A DNA stretch of 64,000 nucleotides, from positions 24,457,898 through 24,521,897 of the forward strand of contig NC_081144.1 in assembly GCF_958295425.1 (NCBI RefSeq), given 5' to 3'. Positions 1 through 12,667 of the stretch are shown one piece after another (the first letter of the stretch is position 1; each line of letters opens with the position of its first letter). The notes beneath the pieces were generated by a model that saw only the letters and a list, made by a program, of their open reading frames with translations, did not search any database and was not told where the DNA came from. The translations under genes were made by a program, and so were the position numbers. The DNA is from Solea solea. Taxonomy: Eukaryota > Chordata > Actinopteri > Pleuronectiformes > Soleidae.

Positions 1-285
1 AGGTGGGACAGTGCCTCTGGATAGCAAACTGGGGTGGTGGTCTCCTTCTTTAAGTAGGGGACTGGAGGGTGTGTTCCAATTACAGTGGGATCACACTCAG
101 CCTCCCGGGTAAGGTCTACCCGGGGGAGAGGAGGGATAGTTGAACCTTAGGAGTCTCTACTCCACAGAGTCCTGGAGGGTTCATGGAAGTTTGCCCAACC
201 TGTCTACAAGTGTCCCCATTCATTCAAATATCAGTTTGTAAACCACTCACTCTCCCACACCAAAGTCCAGAGAGAAAATTACAAA

Positions 286-697
286 CGGATTCAGTCCAGC
301 CTACATCCAGGACATGATCAAAACCACTCCGCTCTGCATCGGCAAACCGGCTTGCTGCCCCCTCACTGAGAGGATCGCAGAGGCATTCACAGAACTCGAG
401 ACTGTTTGCTGTCCTAGCTCCCAAATGGTGGAACGAGCTCCCCATCGACATCCGGACAGCAGAAAGCCTCCACATCTTCCACCGCCGACTAAAAACACAT
501 TTCTTTCGACTCTACCACGACAACAAACAAAAAAACCCACTTGCTTATACATCGCACTTATGACTAGCACTTTATAGTTTGGCTTACTTGAAGCTCTTAC
601 TTACTTCTAGCTCTTGTTTGTACCTAAATGTTTGAATGCACTTATTGTAAGTCGCTTGAAAAGTGTCTGCCAAATGACATGTCATGTAATGTAATGT
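286..697 (+). mobile_element. L2-type LINE 3' fragment
   Basis: At about 420-560 one frame reads a retrotransposon reverse-transcriptase C-terminus (WWNELPIDIRTAESLHIF, then RRLKTHFFRLYH). It is followed by a 3' tail resembling TTGTAAGTCGCTT...AAATGACATGT and (ATGTA)n, as in fish L2 elements. It interrupts a copy of the dispersed palindromic repeat: that repeat stops near 285 and resumes near 694. Confidence 0.7.
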
Positions 698-965
698 AAA
701 ATCAGTGATTTTAGCTCACAGGGACACAGGAGCTGCTGGTCTACTGCTGCCTCGTCTGGTCACTTGTGTCACTGAGGTAAATCTGAACAAAGGATTTCAA
801 ACCCTGAAGTGACAAAATAAGACATTTGAACTTAGTGCTGGAGGCAGCAGTGGATCAACAACTCCTGCAACTCCTGTGTGCTTTGATGTCAAAATCCCTG
901 ATTTTCTCTATGGGGTTTGATGTGGGAGAGTGAGTGGTTTACAGACTTCAGTTTGCCGTCTCCTC
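694..965 (+). repeat. Dispersed palindromic repeat, copy 1 (rest of the copy at 232-285)
   Basis: The arms carry CACTCACTCTCCCACACCAA (near 245) and its reverse complement near 918-945, with TTTTCTCTATGG next to the arm. The middle contains GCTGCTGGTCTACTGCTGCC. The same family recurs near 26515, 26855, 27930, 32884, 50075, 54838, 58635 and 62500. Confidence 0.75.
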
Positions 966-1008
966 AGAAGGAAACACTGCAGATCTGATTCTGTGTGTGT
1001 GTGTTTAC

Positions 1009-3299
1009 CTGATTTAACCACCTGTGAGATTTCCACTCCCTGCTCTGCAGCCATGAAGCCCAGAGTAGAGAAGACGACAAAACCAGCAAAGAAACTGGTT
1101 CCACTGTTGACGAAGGCGAGGATGAAGGCGTCTCTGCACAAACAAGACACAACACACACTTCATCCATCGTGTGTGTGTGCGTGTTTCTATTTTTGTGGG
1201 GACATTTTGTGAGGTCCCATGAGGTTAAAGGGCGATTTTCATGGTTAAGACCTGGTCTCAGGGTTAAGGTTATTCTAAGGGGTCAGGATTATGTCTATGA
1301 GGTTTTAGAAAAGCAAAACAATGTGTGTGTGTGTGTGTGTGTGTTGTACTTGTGGCAGTCGTTGTCAAAGCGGTTGTAGCTTCCCAGCGCCGTCAGAGCA
1401 CCAAGGCCGATGGCGTATGAGAAGAAGACCTGTGTCCCGGCGTCTATCCACACCTGCACAGAGGTCAGAGGTTGAATCTTGTCTTAATCGTTGAGTCAAA
1501 GTCACAGAGAAGAATCAAACATGGCAGTTTCTACCACCATGTTATAAACAGATCAGACACAGTGAGTCGGTGTGTGTTTGGTTGGTTATTTCTACGTTGT
1601 AACAGTTGTAAACGTCTGGTTATTTCTCTTTTCCTGGACAACTGAAGTCTGAAGAAACAACCAAGAGCCTCGGAATAATTTAGAAGGACATACACAGTCA
1701 CAGCAGCTTGGCTCCTCCCCGTTATGGGATGTCATCCCATTAATGTGGTCACTCTGACAGCAACTGCACGTCCAAGCTGATCCCACACATGTTCAATGGG
1801 GTTGAGGTCAGGAGGTCAGGGGGTCATTCCATCCTCTCCAGCTGTCATCCTGGAGGACGGAGGACGGTCACAGGCTGTGGAGACGTCTCGTTTCTTCAGA
1901 CTTCAATTGTCCAATAAACGACACCAAACAAAAATAAAGTGTTTGTCATCGACACAAATTTAACTCTGCTGCTTAACGTTCAACGACAAAGACTTGATCA
2001 AACAAACACACACTGACTCACTTTTTCTGATCAGATGTTTCACACACACACACACAGACCTTTGCCTGGGACAGCTTGGACCAGTCAGGACTGATAAAGT
2101 ACATGATTCCATCATAAGCACCAGGGAGAGTCACACCTCTGACCAGCAGGATGAAGAGGGCCAGGTACGGGAAGGTGGCTGTGATGTAGACCACCTGAGA
2201 CACACACACAAACACACACACACTCACCTGGGGAATGTAATTGGTGTTGCTTTGGTTCACAGACATTTACGTTGGCTTTTCAGCGTCAACATCAGCGAAA
2301 CAAAGTTCCTTAACGCACACACACAAACACACACAACCACACACACACATACCTTCCCGGTGGATTTGACTCCCTTCCACACACAGAAATAAACAATCAC
2401 CCACGCGGCCATTAAACACAGCAGGATCTCCCAGTTCAGACGTCCAGGTTCATCCAAACCAGATGAGATGTCCAGCACCTTGTTCCTGGACAGACAGAGG
2501 ACAGGTGAGGGACAGACAGGGTGAGCAGCAGTGTGTGTTGTAATGATGTCTTCTGTCTTCTTCTCGTCTCTGATCACTAACATGCTGCAGTTCAAATGTT
2601 GACAGAAGACTCAGTGAGGACAACATCATTAAATATTAATTTCTTCTTTTAATTCAACAACACAATCAACGTCATCAATGCCCCGCCCACTCCCACTTGC
2701 CCCGCCCCCCTGACAGAAGACAGAACTTACTCCCAGAACTCGACGATGGGTGAGCTTGCGTTTGCCAGCTGGGCACAGGTCATGTTGCTGGTGATGGTGA
2801 TGTTGGCGAGGCTGCGGTTTTTACAGTCCTGGTGCTGGAAGGTCTCCACGCAGCTGGGTGTGTTCCATTCGTTATCACAGGTGGACCAGGGCAGGGTGGA
2901 GCTAAACGACTTGACCAGGTAGTAGAGGCCCCAGGCCAACACCATGATGTAGTAGGTGTTACAGAAAAACACGATGACCATGGAGGCGTAACCCAGACCT
3001 GAGGGGCGGGGACAGCGTGTCACATGACTCCCTTCATTCTGCACATACATGTGTTCAATCACAGACTGGCTCAATGTTTTTTCGTAAATCAAATGTTACC
3101 ATGGCAACACAACCTCAGCTGGGATATTGATATTGATTGATATCAACGTGTCACCTTTAAAGAGTGGCGCGATGTTCCACACGTTGATTCCACCGGCCTT
3201 CATGAACTGACCCAGAGAGATTTCTAGGAAGAAGACGGGGATTCCTCCAACGAAGACGAAGAGCAAGTAAGGAATCAGGAAGACACCTGCAGGACACAC

Positions 3300-3335
<36 letters not shown>

Positions 3336-5131
3336 TATCAGAACAAATATATACACACACACACACACACATTTGCACATTTGTGTGGATTGCTTACAAA
3401 GCACTATAACACATTATAAATATATCAGTAAATATCATGAATAATAATTTATTAGGTTAAAAAAAACTGTCCACAGTTCAGACCTACAACACAGGCCTAC
3501 GACAGGACCTATGACACAGGCCTACAACCGGACATACAACACAGGCCTACAACAGGGCCTACGACAGGACCTATGACACAGACATATAACACAAGTCTAC
3601 GACAGGACCTATGACACAAGCCTACAACACAGGCCTATGACAGGGCCTATGACAGGACCTATGACACAGGCCTACAACCGAACATACAACACAGGCCTAC
3701 AACAGGGCCTACGACAGGACCTATGACACAGGCCTATAACACAAGTCTACGACAGGACCTATGACACAAGCCTACAACACAGGCCTATGACACAGGCCTA
3801 TAACACAAGTCTACGACAGGACCTATGACACAGGCCTACAACACAGGCCTATGACAGGACCTATGACACAGGCCTATAACACAAGTCTACGACAGGACCT
3901 ATGACACAGGCCTACAACACAGGCCTATGACAGGACCTACGACACAGGCCTACGACAGGACCTACGACACAAGCCCTCCCAACAGGACATACGACACAAG
4001 CCCTCACAACAGGACATACGACACAGGCCTACAACAGAATCTATGACACAGGCCTACAACAGGCCCTACAACAGGACCTACAACAGGACCTACGACAGGA
4101 CCTATGACACAGGCCTACAACACAGGCCTACGACAGGACCACGACACAAGCCTACAACAGGACCTATGACACAGGCCTAAGACAGGACCTACAACACAGG
4201 CCTAAGACAGGACCTATATGACAGGATCTACGACACAGGCCTACAACAGAACCTGTGACACAGGACCTACAACACAAGCCCCCTACGACAGGACCTACGA
4301 CACAGATCTACAACACAGCCTACGACAGGACCTACAACACAGGCCTACAACAGGATCTATGACAGGACTTACGACACAGGACCTACAACAGAGGCCTACA
4401 ACAGAGGCCTACAACAGGATCTCCGACAGGACTAACGATACAGGGCTACACCAGGACCTAAGAAACAAGCCCCCGATGACAGGACCTATAACACAGCCTA
4501 CGACAGGTCCTACGACAGGACTTATGACACAGGCCTACAGCAGGACCTACGACAGGACTTACGACACAGGCCTACCTACGACAGGAGCTATGACACAGGC
4601 CTATGACAGGATCTACGACACAGGCCTACTTACGACAGGACCTACGATACAGGCCTACGACACAGACCTACGACAGGACTTACGACATGGCCTACTAATT
4701 TTGTAAATGCTTTGTTTTTGGGGAAAAATTCACAAATGTCAACTCTCATGTAGACCAATCACAGACTGTCTCAATGGGGGAGGGCCTTCGGCTGTGTGTT
4801 TGTGTGTGCGTGTTAGCACGTGTGTGTTACCTCCTCCATTCTCATAGCACAGGTACGGGAACCTCCAAACATTTCCAAGTCCTACAGCGAAGGCAACGCA
4901 AGACATGATGAAGTCCATCTGCCGGGTCCATGTCTCTCGCTCCTGGTATACTGGCCCCACCCCCGGGACCACACCTTCTTTCTTGTCAGGACCATCACCG
5001 GAGTTCTTCAACACGACCGTCGGTGGGACGTTAGGTGCTGCTGAGGACACATACTCATCACCATTGGATGGGTTCTTCTTGGTCTCCTCCAGGAAAACCA
5101 GAGAAACAGGGGAGGCGGGGAGACTCTCCAT
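1009..5131 (-). CDS. slc6a8: Sodium/chloride-dependent creatine transporter, 5' part (gene runs off left edge)
   Basis: SLC6-family plasma-membrane symporter that imports creatine with Na+ and Cl-. Seven coding exons fit with consistent phases: 5131-4831, 3286-3155, 2998-2731, 2485-2353, 2194-2060, 1453-1350 and 1133-1009. Exon 1 carries the family signature around TM1 ([14 protein letters not shown], then [19 protein letters not shown]). Exon 2 has [10 protein letters not shown]. Exon 3 has TM3 and the large glycosylated loop with N-x-S/T sites (NRS, NIT, NMT) ending VEFWE. Exon 5 has the PDWSKL loop. Exon 6 has [19 protein letters not shown] and exon 7 [14 protein letters not shown]. The choice of creatine over the related taurine/GABA carriers rests on my reading of the loop and TM segments. 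The ATG at 5131 is the first in-frame ATG upstream of the RETWTRQ block. The last donor at 1009 leaves phase 1; the next family exon, beginning at the GLAF region, is not found in 1-1008, so it lies outside the window. Confidence 0.93.
3480..4700. repeat. Minisatellite in slc6a8 intron 1
   Basis: About 1.2 kb of degenerate 12-13 bp units of the type CCTACAACACAGG / CCTACGACAGGA, often paired into roughly 25 bp higher-order units. It fills most of the intron between coding exons 1 and 2. Open frames across it are a product of the periodicity, not genes. Confidence 0.95.
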
Positions 5132-8100
5132 CGGAAACCAGAACCAGTTCACAAAACTAGTCTCAGTCCAGAAACCTGGCTAGAACCAGAAACAGTAGTA
5201 CAAAAACCACTGAAGAGCAAGTCTCTCCACTATGTGGAGACATAACTGTGACATGGTGGTAACAGAACTCCAGATGATTTCATCCTTTCATCATCAAACA
5301 TTTATTTTTCCTTTTATGATCGTTGTCATCTGTGAGTCACACATGGAGAAATGCTGCCACCTATCTGTCTGAATGAATGACTTCATGCACTTCTATGAAC
5401 ATCATCCAGTGGAGTTCTGACCTAAAGATACAACCGTCCACACCTGGTGAGTGAGAGAGAGAGTGAGTGAGAGTGCGTGCGTGCGTGTGTGAGTGTACAG
5501 ACTGGAATAAGACACATTCCTACCAACGAAGAAGAGAACGATGCTACATCGACATCAGTGAGAGAAAAGAAACAAACAGGAAGTTTGGGATTTTACTCAG
5601 TTTAATGTTTGTTTGGTTAAACTTTACATTAAAATGTAAAAAAAAGCAAAAACAAAACTGTTTAAAACATTTAAAAAACAAATACAAAAACAATATGAAA
5701 GAATCCTTTTTCGTATTTTAACTTGAGTGTTTTTTTTACAGTGTGAGGTCATTTTGGTTATTTTAGTTTTTCTGTGTAAAAATATTTTTGTAATAAATGT
5801 TGAGCTTTTACTTTGAAACTACGTTGAGTCACAAAGTTGAGAAAACAGGGAGCGCCCTCTGGTGGACAAACAAAATCAAATACTGTGTTGATCTGGTTTA
5901 AAAAAAGAGAATTTAAATAAAGTGCAACAAATGTGTTGTTTTGTAACAAACAAAAAACTCACGTTAACAACAAAACTCTAATCTAATAAAGATCTATAAT
6001 AATAAAGAGAAAAACAAGAAACTCATTTAAAGTGGACTGTTCAGATCTTTGTTCCTACCGGTAATAATTACTTTTAAGATTTAATTTTTAAGATTATTAT
6101 TATTATATTTCTGAAGAAAAAATAGAGATGTTACTCTTATACAAATGTAAACAAGAGACTTATTAAAAATATTATGTATGTACATGTTAAAATAAAATCT
6201 AATGAATCAAATGTTAAAATGTTTAATTCAGGATTTCTCAAAGTGTTTTTCATTATCATTAATATTAACATTATTATTATTATCATCATTATTATTAGTG
6301 TAACATCTTGTAATTTCTTGTTTGTTGCATCGTCTTCCACGGTGTTTGTTTAAGTTTATTTTGCGTACCGTTAGCGTCATGTGATTGACGGCCATGGCCG
6401 TCATGTTCCAGTAACAGCCAGAGGAGGAGGAGCCAAACGTGATGACATCAGCAGTTTGAGGGCCAGCAGCTGACCAATCAGGAGCCTTTCTGCTTACCCG
6501 CACACCTGAGAGAGAGAGAGAGAGAGAGAGAGGAAGAGCTTGTCAGGACATACGGTGGCCTTCACAGACCACACAGTTGGAAACACTTTCAAAACTCCCT
6601 CTTTCATTTTGTGCAGCAGGTTTTTATGTGGGCGGAGCCTTTCCTCCTCATTTGCATACCAATCTTACTGTTAAAAATGTGCAACACGGTGGCACAAGAT
6701 GGCTGCCTCCATAGAGCAAGGCCCGCCCTCCTCCAAATATATAAACATTTACAAACAAACTTCTGATCATTCGTTCACTTTTGCCAGGAAATTCAGTGAA
6801 ATGTCGCAGACTGCAACTTTAACAGGAAACCACTTCCTGTTTGACACAGACAGTGATCGAACCAGCAAACAAATGTTACCATATTCTCATCTCCTACCAC
6901 TTATAGCTAAGCTAAGCTAAGCTAAGCTAAGAGTGGGAGTGGCCTTCTGCAGCTCAGTCTGGACTCAGGTTTGGACCAGACTGTTAGTGGTCGAAAGGAA
7001 ACCAGTTGAAACTGGTTTTGGACCAGTTTAAACCTTTTTAAAATGGTTTTGGACCAGTTTAAACCAACTGATGAAACACAGCCTGTTGATGGTGAAGGGG
7101 TGTGGTTTACTGGGAGCTGTGGAGGCGGAGCCACAATGGCAGGTTCTTTTTTATGGTCCAGGTGCAGGAACCAGAAAAACTCCTCCCACATTCAGCAGTG
7201 ACTCCTCCCATTCATCATCAACACCACTGATTCTCTAGAAGCATCACCAGGGGGTGGAGCCAATCATTGAAGAAAAAAAAGGCAGATGTGAGTTTTGTTA
7301 AAAGGGTAAATGTCACAAGTACGGAAGCTCAGAGACAGACAGACAGACGACTTTATTAATCCCTTTGGGAGGTTCCCTCGGGGAAATTAACAGAGCGGCC
7401 AAAATAAGCGGATTGTGTTGGAGAGACACAAGGGGGAGGGGCATCTTTCTGTCCGTGATTATGGTTGTTTTCGTAACATTAGTTCATGTTTCCTGTTTTT
7501 CTGTAAAATAGTTGAAAAAAACGCGCTGGAATAGGGAAATGTTTACATTAGAGAGGGGGTGGAGCCTAAAGGCCAAACTATAAGTGGGCGGGTTCTTCTG
7601 GGCAAACATGTTCAGGCAGGCCGGTCAGAGGTCAAAACATCAACAGTGAGGTGTCCTGATAAAAATGATAAATGATAAAACATAAATGTTACATATCAGG
7701 GAAAAAAAACAACACATTCAGGCACCGCCCCTTTCTGATGTAAACATCACATAATAATCTTATTTATTTTATAAATATTTTTCCCTTTAAGAGAAAAAGA
7801 TGACAGACTCAGGGTCAAAGTTCACGTCTGTTTATAGAAAATATTTACCCACAAAAGTTCAGAGGCCACGATACAAACAATCATCAAAGTGCCAAATAAT
7901 AACAAAAACAAACAAACAGGAAGAGGAAGTGGACCACTTCCTGTGATGTTTCAACAGGCCAGAAGGTGGCGCTGCAGACATTAGAACTTTACAACATGTG
8001 CTTTTGATTTAAATTAATTTACATTAAATAAAATAAAACACGATACATTTTTCTTTGATGTCATTAAATCATTATCATTTCAACAAACTCATCATTTTAA

Positions 8101-9823
8101 TCTGACGTCCAATTTTTCCTAATGAAAATCGCGATAATTAACGCCAGAAAAGAAAAAGTAATTTTGACAAACGACAGTCTGATTATGAACGATATCATTT
8201 GATCTTTATCAATATGTATCAAAATGGATTATTGATCACGGTCAGATGTCACAGATTTGCCGTCGTCATGGCGACAACTGAATCCTGACTCTGTGATTGG
8301 TCAACACAAACTTCCTACTGCGTTTCCTCTTCCTCCTCGTTCACCGTCACCGAGAACATTTACTCATCAACTCAGTTTAAATTTTCATTCCCACGTTAAA
8401 TTAAACAATCGACTCATTTATATAAAGTTTTTTAAAAAAAGTTAAACTTCCTGTTTTTTTTGTTTCTTCACAGTTTGATTTTGACGAAAAACAAAACTCG
8501 ACATCGTTTTCACTTTGAAAGGAAAAGGTTTTTCGTCTCCATGGCACCTACACAACAAAGTTTTACCTTGTTTAAGGAATTAAATATTAATTTAACAGCA
8601 GTAAAACATTAAACTGCAGATTATTCAGTTTTCTTATTTTTTCTTGTTTTTATCACAGGATTAATGAATTGTCTGACAACATCACATTAATCTGATCTAT
8701 CACCTGCAGACTGATGTCAGTTCACGCGTCCTTGTGTTTCCACTGTAGCTGAACACACACTGTCCCCGCCCCTTGGTGGCCACGCCCCCTGTGGCGATGA
8801 CTGCTTAAACGTCCGGAGACAAAAAAAACCAAACTTTCTCTTCCAAAGTGAAAAAAAAAAACAAACACCAACAGAAGACGATGTCAACGACTTCCCATGA
8901 TGCACTTGGATGCCACACGCACACACGACCACCACGAGAAATTCAGGGTGTCGTCTTCACTGCGTTCCTCCATGGCGGTGACGTTTTCCTCGATGCCAGC
9001 AGCAGCAAAGTAAGAGGGTGATTTTTGATTGCTTTGATTTATAAATGTGCTCCAATCAACGAGCAACCCGCCCCCAAAAACGGAGCCACTACAAGAGAAC
9101 GCCAGCGTGACCTCTGACCTCACACTGACGCCACATGGCTTCTGTACAAATGAAGAAGGAAAGGCACCAAACGCCAATGTTTCCACTGTGCAGACGCCGT
9201 CACCATGGAGACAATCAACATCATCGTTCTGTTCATTTCCTGTTTCTCTTTTTCAGTAACATGTCACCGGCAGTTAACTCCGCCTCCTTATCGAGACGGA
9301 GATAAGACAGGCGAGTGGCGTTTCCATGGAGACTGCACAGTGAAAACAATCCATCTGATCAGGAATCATCAATCAATAATCAATAACCAGCGTAAGGCTT
9401 TGTCTCTGTTAGTCAAGAGTTTTAAGGCAGAGACGGCGACAGACAGGAAACAGGTGCTCAGGGCGTAGCTCCTCCCTCCTGTTCCTCCTCTTGAGCTCAC
9501 AACAGTGGGGGGGAGGAGTCACCACGCCCCCCTGAGCTGTGAGGAGGGCAGGGAGAGAGGAGGAGTTAGTGTGTTAGACAGGAAGAGGAGGAGGGACGAG
9601 GACACCAGTCCTCACCTTCTCGTCTTCCTTTGCAGGGGGCGGTCGAGTCAAGGGAAGGAGGAAGTCCGCAGCCCCAAAAGATGGAGGGCGGAGTCAAGAA
9701 GAAAAAAAAACCCAGAGGAAAACAAAGTCTCCTCCTCAGATTCAGGAGGAGGGAAAGAGCAGAACCTCAGGAACTGACCTCTGACCCCACAGAGAGAAGA
9801 CAGGAAGTGACATCACCAGGAGA

Positions 9824-9868
<45 letters not shown>
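5132..9868. other. Intergenic: slc6a8 5' flank and slc35a2 3' flank
   Basis: No coding gene recognised. The part nearest slc6a8 should hold its promoter and any 5' untranslated exons, and the part nearest 9868 the slc35a2 3' UTR. It contains a (GA)n tract at 6505-6532, an AGCTA pentamer repeat at 6905-6930, a retroposon-like tail at about 7345-7390 and AT-rich unique sequence from 7640 to 8700. Confidence 0.6.
7335..7395 (+). mobile_element. Retroposon 3'-tail-like fragment
   Basis: A short ACAG tract is followed by a TTTATTAATCCC...GGGGAAATT sequence, the kind of 3' tail carried by many fish non-LTR elements and their SINEs. No coding part is present. Confidence 0.4.
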
Positions 9869-9869
<1 letters not shown>

Positions 9870-10530
9870 CACTTCACCAGCACTGACTTTGGCAGAAACG
9901 CCTCCAGCTCGTCGCCTCCTTTTGCACTCGCTACTGTGGAAGAGGAGGAGGGGGGGGAGGAGGAGGAGGAGGAGTCACTGCCACCACCAGGTGCTTTAGG
10001 GAGACTGTACATGTAGACTGCCCCAATGACAAGCCCCGCCCCCGCCGTAAACAGCAGGTCCACGTGGAAGGCGAACAGATAGATGGACATCACCGTGGAG
10101 ACGATGATGGAGAAGGACGTGGCGAAGCCCTTCAGGATGTTGTCGGCGTACTTCACCACCACGGCCACCAGGAGGCCGCCGAACGCCTGGTTGAAGATGA
10201 CGCACCACACCATGTTGGTGTAGCCAAACATAAAGCCGTGCTCGGCCACGGCGGCGCCGTCGTTCCACCACAGTCCCAGCATGCCGAGCGACGTGCCGAA
10301 GATCCCCAGCTGCACGTTCCTCACCCACACGGAGGCGGAGCTTCCCTTCAGGATCTTCTCAAAGTAGACGCCGGCGAAGCCCGACGACAGGCAGCTGATC
10401 ACCACGGCAACCAGACCCACCACGTAGTTCTGGTTAGACGCATCCGACGCCGATGACTCCTTATTTCCCTCCTGCTGCACCTGGTGGTGGGGGGAGGAGA
10501 AGGAGAGAGAGAGTAAGTGAGTGAAACCAA

Positions 10531-10566
<36 letters not shown>

Positions 10567-12667
10567 TGACTCACCTGAACGATGGCCACTCCCACAAAGA
10601 GCAGCAGCAGTGAAACCCACTGGACTCTGGTCAGAGTTTTCCTGAGCATCAGGACACTGAAGAGAGCTGTGGTGAGGATCTTCAGCTGATAGGTCACCTG
10701 ATGACAACCCGAGCCAGGGAACGAAAACAAACACGTGTGGTGAAGATCTATGATGTCAACACAAACATGTGATCTGAACACAGCCACGCTAAAAAACCCT
10801 GAACTGTCCCTTTAATGTCTTCAGCAGACAGCGTGACCTCTAACCTGGAAGCTGGCGGCGGGCAGGTTAGAGATGGCGATGTACTGAAGGTTGTTCTGCA
10901 GTGTGTAGATGAGCGACGGCACCGCCATCTTCAGAGTGTCTTTGTACTGGACCAGCACGGCGTCAACAAGGAACAATGACGTCTCCTTCACGTTCACTGT
11001 GGACACACGCAGAGACACACGGACGCACGCAGAGACACACGGACATATGCAGAGACAGAGAGGTGATGTTATCATGTCATGCTTCTGTAGCCCTGCCCCC
11101 CTCTAACTGGACTCACGTCTCTTCTCTAGCAGGATGATGATCACACACGTCAGGACCTTCAGGACTTCGGCCATGACCACCGCCGACGTGGTGAAGAAAC
11201 GGTCGCCAGGCAACGTGCGGACATATCTGATGCTGAGGATGAGTGAGGCGTTCTGGATGACCAGCACAGCCAAACTGGCGTACTTCAACTTCCTGTTGAC
11301 TGTAAAAAAACAAACAGTTGTTAAAGTGTACTGACCAGAGTATTGATCAGAGTACTGACCAGAGTACTGACCAGAGTATTGACCAGAGTATTGACCAGAG
11401 TACTGACCAGAGTACTGACCAGAGTATTGATCAGAGTACTGACCAGACTATTGATCAGAGTACTGACCAGAGTATTGACCAGAGTATTGACCAGAGTACT
11501 GTTCAGAGTACTGACCAGAGTACTGACCAGAGTACTGACCAGAGTATGAATGTACAAAGTATTGATTGGACGTTCTTTGATTACATTTGATTTACATTAT
11601 ACTGGTTTGAATGAGATTATTGATCATCAATAATCACAGTAGATTGGCTCAATAGCACCCCCTGGAATATTTCCATAAAGATGCAGTCACATGAATAACC
11701 ACCACCCAGGCCAAGTCTACCATTGATCAACAGCCCATCTATTTGACGACAGAGTAAACGTGTGATCATAACTGATGAATACGTGAATAAAGAACTAACG
11801 AGCAGAACCACATCTTCCTCAGCCAATCACATCACAGGAAACTCAGCTTATAAAATTAAAAGAGCAGTGATTTTAAAAGTCTCAACCGGTAACCAAGTAA
11901 CTAGGGTAACCAGTTAACTAAACCCACCTCTAACCCTAAAACCAGGTCTTAACCTGCAAAAAACCCTTTAAAGATGGGGATCACACAAAATGTCCTCACA
12001 AAGATATACATACAAGAATAAACAGACACACACACACACACAGAGACAGTTCATGTTCTCATTAACACCACACAAGCTAACACAATACTTCTCGAATAGT
12101 AGGGCAGGCCCCCCTTTTTTTTTTATTAATAATCATATTAATATAGTATTTCTATTTGGGGGGGGGGGCATGAAAACAATTCTGTCCTCTGGGGGGCATG
12201 ACAGAAAATAATTGAGAACCACTGAGCTAACAGAAGTTAAATTACACTCACACACTTAATTATACTCAGTGTTACAGAAGCTAACATTGATAACAGTGTT
12301 ACAGGAGCTAACAGTGTTACAGGAGCTAACAGTGATAACAGTGTTACAGGACCTAACAGTGTTAACAGTGCTAACATGAGCGAACAGTCTTAACAGTGTT
12401 ACAGGAGCTAACAGCGTTACATGAGCTAATAGAGCTAACAGTGACTAGCTACAGGAAGTGTTCAGCTCACGTCCATCGTTGACTGTAACTTGTTGTCACG
12501 GATACGGACACGGACACGGATGTCATCTCTTTCACACCTGCCTTGCTGCTGCTCTCTGTACCCGGGTCACAGCGGACCATGTCGACCTCTCGGCACCGCT
12601 CACCTTCGTTCTGACTCCGGGTCGCTGGCTTCTCCGCCAGCGCCTGGCTGTGGTTCCCGGCGCCCAT
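9869..12667 (-). CDS. slc35a2: UDP-galactose transporter (Golgi nucleotide-sugar antiporter)
   Basis: Moves UDP-galactose from cytosol into the Golgi lumen in exchange for UMP, supplying galactosyltransferases. Five exons (12667-12604, 11299-11117, 10996-10845, 10697-10575, 10480-9869) join in phase to 377 residues, close to the human 393-396. Family blocks seen: [101 protein letters not shown] and [15 protein letters not shown], giving about ten membrane segments. The start ATG was chosen because only that frame leaves the single base needed by exon 2. The C-terminus FLPKSVLVK matches the Golgi-type (UGT1) tail of the human protein rather than the UGT2 tail with an ER signal. A (GA)n tract lies immediately 3' of the stop (9826-9867). 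Confidence 0.95.
10530..10565. repeat. (TG)n microsatellite in slc35a2 intron 4
   Basis: Uninterrupted TG dinucleotides a few bases past the donor of exon 4 (exon end 10575). Confidence 0.95.
11335..11548. repeat. 12-bp minisatellite in slc35a2 intron 1
   Basis: About 17 copies of AGAGTACTGACC / AGAGTATTGACC just upstream of the exon 2 acceptor. Because 12 is a multiple of 3, open frames run through it on both strands. Confidence 0.95.

Noticed and set aside
930..1379. 149-codon plus-strand frame
   Set aside because: Antisense of slc6a8 exons plus CA repeats; no recognisable protein.
3480..4700. CRISPR-like direct repeats
   Set aside because: Units are contiguous and degenerate without unique spacers, and the context is vertebrate; ordinary minisatellites.
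4218..4706. 162-codon open frame, Thr/Gly/Asp repeats
   Set aside because: Entirely minisatellite in slc6a8 intron 1.
11318..11590. DQST-repeat open frames on both strands
   Set aside because: 12-bp minisatellite; periodicity in multiples of three keeps all frames open.
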